Assembly: GCA_037447655.1 (NCBI GenBank)
Contig: JBBHKE010002798.1
Span: forward strand, 1-10,336
DNA: 10,336 nt
Direction: 5' to 3'
DNA from: Zygnema cylindricum
Taxonomy: Eukaryota > Streptophyta > Zygnematophyceae > Zygnematales > Zygnemataceae
A program made the position numbers and the translations under genes. The notes beneath the pieces are model-generated. The model saw only the letters and a program-made list of their open reading frames with translations. It searched no databases and had not been told where the DNA came from. Shown in pieces: positions 7,080 to 10,336 of this stretch. Each line of letters starts with the position of its first letter. Within the stretch, counting starts at the first letter, position 1.

Positions 7080-7990
7080 AGCTGACTGGAGAAGAAGATC
7101 TAAATCCCCTTATAAAAGTACTACGCCATGAGCACCTATCCTCTTTAACCTAAAGAGACAGGTGGCTTTTTCAGTACTATGCTTTTTCCACCGGAGGCCG
7201 AATAAATGCTACTCCCCTGACCACTCTCTAAAAAATAGGGAAGGAAGGATAGTCGTTTGATCCAGCCCACAAGAACTCAGGACAGAAACCCAACGACGAC
7301 CACAAGAGTACGCAAAAAACTCCCTCGCAGAAATATATAAACAATAAAAATCGGCTCTTTCACATTTAACAATATCACCTTGCCCCAGAGAATAGAATAA
7401 GATATAGGTAAACAATAATGGTGAAGCAAGCAAACATACCTTGGAGTGCAAAGATGACCAAACCCAGAAGAAGGAAACTCTTCCAATGGCCCCGAAGACC
7501 GGTATGAGTCTCCCTCACCCCTCGGTCCCACCGTACGGATCCGACAAGACTCTTCTAAGTTTCAAACAGCGAAAGTCCAAACCGTCCAAAAGAGAGAGTA
7601 GTGCCAACCACCCACCCGAGCTACGGTATCCACAAAAGACAATCCAAAACAAAGATGGCAATAGAGTCAACGACACAATGCAACAGTTCTCCAACAGAAA
7701 GGTTGATTTAATTCTCTGTGGGTTTTCTCAGGAGACAGTACTGAAAAAGCAACCTGTCTCCCCCGGCCCCAAGTGCCTTATACAATCAGAGTTTGTCCTA
7801 CTGCAAGTGCCAAAGTCAAAGCAATGTGGCAAGCCAATCAGCAGCCAGCAATTGTTATCGCACAGACACAAGACAAGACAGACTGTAATACACTCAATGC
7901 TAAAAGTTAGACGACCGATTTTGGCTGGATTAGCGGCCGAAGATCCTCTTATAATACGCGAAAGGGCAACAAAGGTCTGACTAGACGTGA
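7080..7990 (-). promoter_or_regulatory. Leader and probable 5' LTR/promoter region of the retrotransposon
   Basis: No minus-strand protein is recognisable between the Gag ATG and about 8000, so this should hold the untranslated leader, primer binding site and LTR. A TATA-like TATAAGAG on the minus strand lies at 7946-7953; a similar TTTTATAAGGGG lies at 7106-7117, only 27 nt before the Gag ATG. A plant-like splice donor (AAG then GTATGT) on the minus strand falls at the 7439/7440 boundary, with a U-rich stretch and a possible acceptor (TTTTTTAG) ending at 7228, so a leader intron of about 210 nt is possible. I could not identify LTR ends or a primer binding site because the partner LTR is not in the window. 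A plus-strand open stretch of 179 codons (7441-7980), Lys/Ser-rich and without recognised domains, overlaps here and is probably chance. Confidence 0.35.
7155..7760. repeat. Inverted repeat, 24-bp arms about 560 bp apart
   Basis: The arm at 7155-7178 (GAGACAGG followed by TGGCTTTTTCAGTACT) is the reverse complement of the arm at 7737-7760 with one mismatch. The right arm is also part of a smaller hairpin, GGAGACAG (7731-7738) pairing with CTGTCTCC (7754-7761). Both arms lie in the leader/LTR region of the retrotransposon. They could be a folded packaging or dimerisation structure in the element RNA, or remnants of another insertion. Confidence 0.85.
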
Positions 7991-8344
7991 AACCGCCTAA
8001 CTTTGACCCAACGTCATAAATGCTTTGCACGTCTATTGGGCCTGAACTGACATCCTACTAATAGCAAACAGTAAGATCTACGGGATAATCCCAAAGGTTG
8101 CGTGTCGTTTCCTAATGTATCCCTCTATTAGAGCTACTTAGAACACACAATATAATAGAGCAGACACTTTGCACGGAACTAGCTCCGCCGTTCGACCTCC
8201 GTTTAAGGTGAACTCAATTGCGTAGTGCTCCCGGGTGAAAACATAAAGACCTGATCCGGCTGGCTGTCCTTCCCCTTCTCCGTACGCTAAAGTCCGTACA
8301 AGGTGGAATGAAGCCCCGAAAATGCCGAAAATGCACACGAATTG
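7991..8344. other. Intergenic stretch, nothing recognised
   Basis: No convincing open reading frame, RNA gene or repeat is seen here. It may contain the outer end of the retrotransposon LTR, for example near 8050 where the minus strand reads TGTCAGTTCAGGCCC, but nothing confirms an end. A short GTACG...CGTAC inverted pair lies at about 8281-8298. Confidence 0.4.
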
Positions 8345-8348
8345 ACAT

Positions 8349-8462
8349 CCCCCCTCTCTTTCCGCTTCTCCCTCCATCCCTCCACCTTTATCCCCCCCTC
8401 CTTCTCTCCCTCCCTCTCTCTCCCTCTATCCCTCCCTCTTTATCCTCCTCTCCTCCGTCCTC
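8349..8462. repeat. Polypyrimidine tract (CCCTCT-type low-complexity)
   Basis: Over about 115 bp the plus strand is almost entirely C and T, made of irregular CCCTC/CTCTCC units (for example CTTCTCTCCCTCCCTCTCTC near 8400-8420), with scattered A and few G. This is a degenerate pyrimidine microsatellite. It creates artificial Leu/Ser/Pro-rich reading frames on the plus strand and Glu/Arg/Gly-rich ones on the minus strand, which should not be taken as proteins. Confidence 0.9.
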
Positions 8463-8567
8463 TCGGATAACCAATTGTCAAAGTTTGATGACTTCTCATT
8501 GAAGATGCACGATATCTCCACGAAGATGGACGACCTCTCGCAGAACTTTTTCAAACTTTCGCAGTAA
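8463..8567 (+). pseudogene. Small coding-like fragment with heptad repeats
   Basis: A plus-strand frame running out of the polypyrimidine tract reads three 7-residue units: DFSLKMH (8490-8510), DISTKMD (8511-8531) and DLSQNFF (8532-8552), then KLSQ and a TAA at 8565-8567. The underlying DNA is an imperfect 21-bp tandem repeat. The spacing of hydrophobic residues suits a coiled coil. No start codon or continuing gene is evident, so this is at best an exon or a broken remnant of a coiled-coil protein, possibly from another mobile element. It could also be a chance short tandem repeat. Confidence 0.35.
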
Positions 8568-8678
8568 ACATTCGAACGATATATCGCCATCCCGTAGTTC
8601 TGGTAGTGGTCTCGCTGGAGGACCCCTACCTCCCTTCCATTACGACGCCGGATTAGGTGGAGGAACTCAAACAATATC

Positions 8679-8939
8679 TTGGAGGCGGATTTTGAGCTCC
8701 TCCCTCTTAGAATTCCGAATACGCTTTCAAACTTTATCTCTCTTTTCCCTAAAATATTTGACCTCTTCCGTCTTCTTGCACTGACGGAGAATGCCTTTGA
8801 GTCTTGGGTCCCAAATATGTTGTACCCGGAGAAACTAACGAATATCAAACTCATAGACACCTCTTCGATGTATAATACAAAAGAGTCAGGTATCTGTGAT
8901 GCCAAAAGATGCAAATGCTGCAAAAGATGTATTATTTGA
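8679..8939 (+). pseudogene. Unrecognised open stretch, possible gene remnant
   Basis: This plus-strand frame is open for 86 codons and has an amino-acid composition more like real protein than its neighbours, with Phe/Leu-rich runs (NFISLFP, FDLFRLL), FESWVPNMLYPE, and a C-terminal cluster CDAKRCKCCKRC. It has no ATG at its beginning and follows a stretch with several stops. The Cys cluster faintly recalls Cys-rich motifs near GIY-YIG or Penelope-type elements, but the spacing does not fit well enough to name it. An antisense open frame of 176 codons (8426-8956) covers the same DNA, so coding on either strand is unproven. Confidence 0.25.
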
Positions 8940-8970
8940 AACTCTGAGACCTCCATTGGCCCTCAGAGTT
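8940..8970. repeat. Perfect 9-bp hairpin
   Basis: AACTCTGAG at 8940-8948 pairs with CTCAGAGTT at 8962-8970 around a 13-nt loop, immediately after the stop codon of the preceding plus-strand open stretch. Confidence 0.8.
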
Positions 8971-9392
8971 AGCAGATCCAAAAGAAGCTTATCTAGATAG
9001 TGCCGACTCCAAGTTGATATTAACCCAAATGACTGACCCCTTGACAATCAGAACCCAAATATAGATTCACCCCGGTGAAATAACACTTTCTGTGTGGTTA
9101 GTTCCACCACAGAATGCAAAGTTAGAATAGGAGATTTGGACACATTCACCCACTTTGACTTTCTCTTAGAAATACCGCCACCCTGGCTGACAAAAGCTCT
9201 GACCAACCACACACTTGTGTAGCCTGGACTCCCCTGAGTCCGCAGCAAAAAGAATCACTGAAAATGGTCAAGTAAATTGATAGTTATGGCTGCCCAAAGT
9301 TAGCCATTTATACAAGGTGTTCTCTCGGAGAGAGGGTCCTATCTACCAAATTTTTCTAAGTCCTATCTCCCTCTAAAACTCTATCTACTGAA
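8971..9392. other. Intergenic stretch with small hairpins, no recognised gene
   Basis: Only short open frames occur. Two hairpins stand out: TTCACC (9066-9071) with GGTGAA (9074-9079), and TTCTGTGTGG (9088-9097) with CCACCACAGAA (9104-9114, one bulged base). A CTCTC/GAGAG pair lies near 9320-9334. AT-rich sequence and a TTTATAC motif lie near 9305. It may belong to an unidentified repeat. Confidence 0.45.
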
Positions 9393-9476
9393 GTACGGCA
9401 CCAATTAAAATACTGTGCCGTACAGGAAAGTACAGGTGCCGGTGTACTTTCTGTACGGCCATAGTACGACATGGCC
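9393..9476. repeat. Three consecutive hairpins rich in GTAC
   Basis: First hairpin: GTACGGCAC (9393-9401) with GTGCCGTAC (9415-9423), perfect. Second: GTACAGGAAAGTACA (9420-9434) with TGTACTTTCTGTAC (9443-9456), 14 pairs with one bulged G. Third: GGCCAT (9457-9462) with ATGGCC (9471-9476), perfect. The first two share four bases, so they are partly exclusive. GTAC occurs six times in 85 bp. Confidence 0.85.
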
Positions 9477-9859
9477 AAAATGTTGACACATGTCATATCC
9501 GGATTCGTTTGCGTAATCCCCGGAGTTGCCGCAATCCAATGTAGTTTTGCCACGTTTCACTCGATGTGGCGGTGATCGCAAACTGCCAAAATCCTACTCC
9601 GCGATCTCGGCATCCTTCGCGGCCGTCCGATCAAATCTGGATTTCAATCTTGGCCGTCATAAATACTTGCGCGGTATTCTTTCCGACGTCAAACAAAATA
9701 CGCAATATTTATTTCGTAGCCGTACCGTACGTCGTACTTTACACAACTGTTTCTATGCATTATGTATATAGTTACCGTTAAATGAATTAGTCTAATTGTA
9801 ACTATTTATTTAACTATCATACACCATATACTCTATCCCATAACCTAGACTATTAGGAT
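9477..9859. other. Intergenic stretch, candidate end of a small DNA element
   Basis: No protein is recognised; two overlapping plus-strand open frames (9526-9781) have no familiar motif. The sequence AAGTACGGC at 9391-9399 and GTCGTACTT at 9731-9739 are near-inverted (8 of 9 positions), which could mark the ends of a roughly 350-bp miniature inverted-repeat element. No target-site duplication is apparent. From 9740 on, the DNA is AT-rich. Confidence 0.3.
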
Positions 9860-10111
9860 AAGGTTACCAGCTACTGCGGGTTTGACGCAGGTAAGTACCA
9901 GGATCAAATCCTGGCTCCGTGAAACTCCCTTTTAGAAAACCCAATGAAACAACTGCCTGTCTCTCTCTAGACAGCACAGGCAGCCATGGCTAACTCCTCC
10001 TCTAGTCTTCTGTGACTGCGACAAGTGTGGGGACTTGAGTGAGGAGTTAGAGGCAGGCTGTCAATATCTACTATTTGCTTTTAATTTTACAATCTCTAGA
10101 CCTAGAAAATA
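9860..10111 (+). mobile_element. tRNA-derived SINE, copy B
   Basis: A T-arm is clear: CCAGG (9898-9902), seven-base loop ATCAAAT (9903-9909), CCTGG (9910-9914). It contains a polymerase III B box, GGATCAAATCC at 9901-9911, close to the GGTTCAAATCC consensus. The upstream 9870-9897 could hold a worn A box (CAGCTACTGCGGG, 9879-9891). The body after the T-arm matches copy A at the left of the window from GACAGCACAGGCAGCCATGG onward (9970-9989) through CCTAGAAAATA (10101-10111). An internal hairpin pairs AACTCCTC (9992-9999) with GAGGAGTT (10041-10048). In copy A the corresponding stem has different bases but still pairs. Start and target-site duplication are not certain. Such elements are transcribed by polymerase III from these internal boxes. 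Confidence 0.75.
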
Positions 10112-10164
10112 ATTGAATTCAAACATTATTGTCCTCCGTCGACATATATATCCAAGTCGGATGT

Positions 10165-10300
10165 GCAAGCGTGTCAGGCAAAATGGTTAAGGGTTCCGGC
10201 GTAGGTCTGCTGCTGCTTGAGGCCTAACCCCTTTAGGATTGTAGTACCTCTATTGTGGAGGTGAATCCCTCCATAGGGTCAATGAAGTGAGAGGGGTGGA
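10165..10300 (+). mobile_element. Possible second tRNA-derived SINE or tRNA pseudogene
   Basis: The sequence TCAGGCAAAATGGTTAAGG (10174-10192) resembles the D-arm/A-box part of a class II tRNA (Ser or Leu), where GGTTAAGG is typical. About 65 nt later GGAGG (10257-10261) pairs with CCTCC (10268-10272) around TGAATC, like a T-arm with a B box shortened to GGTGAATCCC. The distance between the boxes is close to that of a tRNA with a long variable arm. No acceptor stem pairs convincingly and the body may extend beyond the window. It is unlike SINE copies A and B. Confidence 0.35.
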
Positions 10301-10336
10301 GAAAAAACCTATCCATAGCATCATGTTACCCTTCGC

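Larger units (their letters stand above)
173..7990 (-). mobile_element. Decayed Ty3/gypsy-type LTR retrotransposon carrying a DNA methyltransferase
   Basis: The minus strand encodes, in order, a Gag-like protein, two CCHC zinc knuckles, a retropepsin-like protease, a C5-cytosine methyltransferase and the N-terminal part of a gypsy-type reverse transcriptase. The same reading frame serves 7079-5664, 4217-about 2930, and 2300-980, so a single Gag-Pol polyprotein is likely. Frame changes elsewhere are best read as decay. In-frame stops on the minus strand lie at 311-313, 1050-1052, 1251-1253, 1290-1292, 1755-1757, 2088-2090, 2298-2300, 2671-2673, 3099-3101, 3372-3374, 4895-4897, 6456-6458, 6741-6743 and 6984-6986. 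The left end is interrupted by SINE copy A at about 165-173. The right end is not defined: no second LTR is present for comparison and I found no convincing primer binding site. The 7990 boundary is a guess that includes the leader and a TATA-like site. Confidence 0.85.

Noticed and set aside
7106-7117. TATA-like sequence just upstream of the Gag ATG
   Set aside because: Only 27 nt from the start codon, too close to act as the main promoter; the site at 7946-7953 is better placed.
7441-7980. Plus-strand open frame of 179 codons
   Set aside because: Lys/Ser-rich without a recognisable domain, located where the retrotransposon leader or LTR should be; probably chance openness.
8349-8462. CRISPR-like or satellite array
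   Set aside because: Units are irregular and simple pyrimidine runs; no spacers.
8426-8956. Minus-strand open frame of 176 codons
   Set aside because: Its end is made of the polypurine complement of the low-complexity tract and it has no motif; the plus-strand heptad repeat looks slightly more protein-like.
9048-9248. Short minus-strand open frame
   Set aside because: 66 codons, no recognised motif, region dominated by small hairpins.
9898-9914. A functional tRNA gene
   Set aside because: Only the T-arm is intact; no paired acceptor stem or clear anticodon arm, and the sequence continues into a body shared with another repeat copy.

Overview
The window looks like repeat-rich nuclear DNA of a eukaryote. 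It has no operons, no Shine-Dalgarno sites and no intact gene. Most of it (about 173 to 7079, probably to about 8000) is one badly decayed LTR retrotransposon of Ty3/gypsy type, lying on the minus strand. Two tRNA-derived SINE copies on the plus strand lie at the left edge and near the right end. A streptophyte (a charophyte alga or an early-diverging land plant) is my best guess, because cytosine methyltransferase-carrying gypsy elements are known there and the nonsense codons look like CG/CHG deamination. This is inference; dinoflagellates also carry methyltransferase-bearing retroelements.

The element reads from high to low coordinate: a leader and probable LTR/promoter region (about 7080-8000); a long Gag (start ATG at 7077-7079) with a basic, Pro/Ser-rich N-terminal part (7079-5066) and a capsid-like part (5065-4240); two CCHC zinc knuckles (4092-4133 and 3783-3824); a Pro-rich acidic linker (3371-2910); an aspartic protease (about 2910-2091); a complete-length C5-cytosine DNA methyltransferase domain (about 2087-930); a linker; and the first part of a reverse transcriptase (439-173), which is cut off by a SINE. 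RNase H and integrase are not in the window. Most segments share one reading frame, so the ancestor probably made a single Gag-PR-DNMT-RT polyprotein. The methyltransferase inserted between protease and reverse transcriptase is the most notable thing here.

The copy is dead. I count at least 14 nonsense codons and several frameshifts, one caused by a 79-bp tandem duplication inside the protease. The methyltransferase keeps its catalytic Cys but has lost the glycine of motif I and has at least four in-frame stops.

Right of the element (8000-9850) there is a polypyrimidine tract, a short plus-strand coding-like scrap with heptad repeats, another unrecognised open stretch, and a cluster of hairpins, including three back-to-back at 9393-9476. 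A full SINE (about 9860-10111) with a clear T-arm/B box follows, then a second, different tRNA-like sequence (10165-10300).
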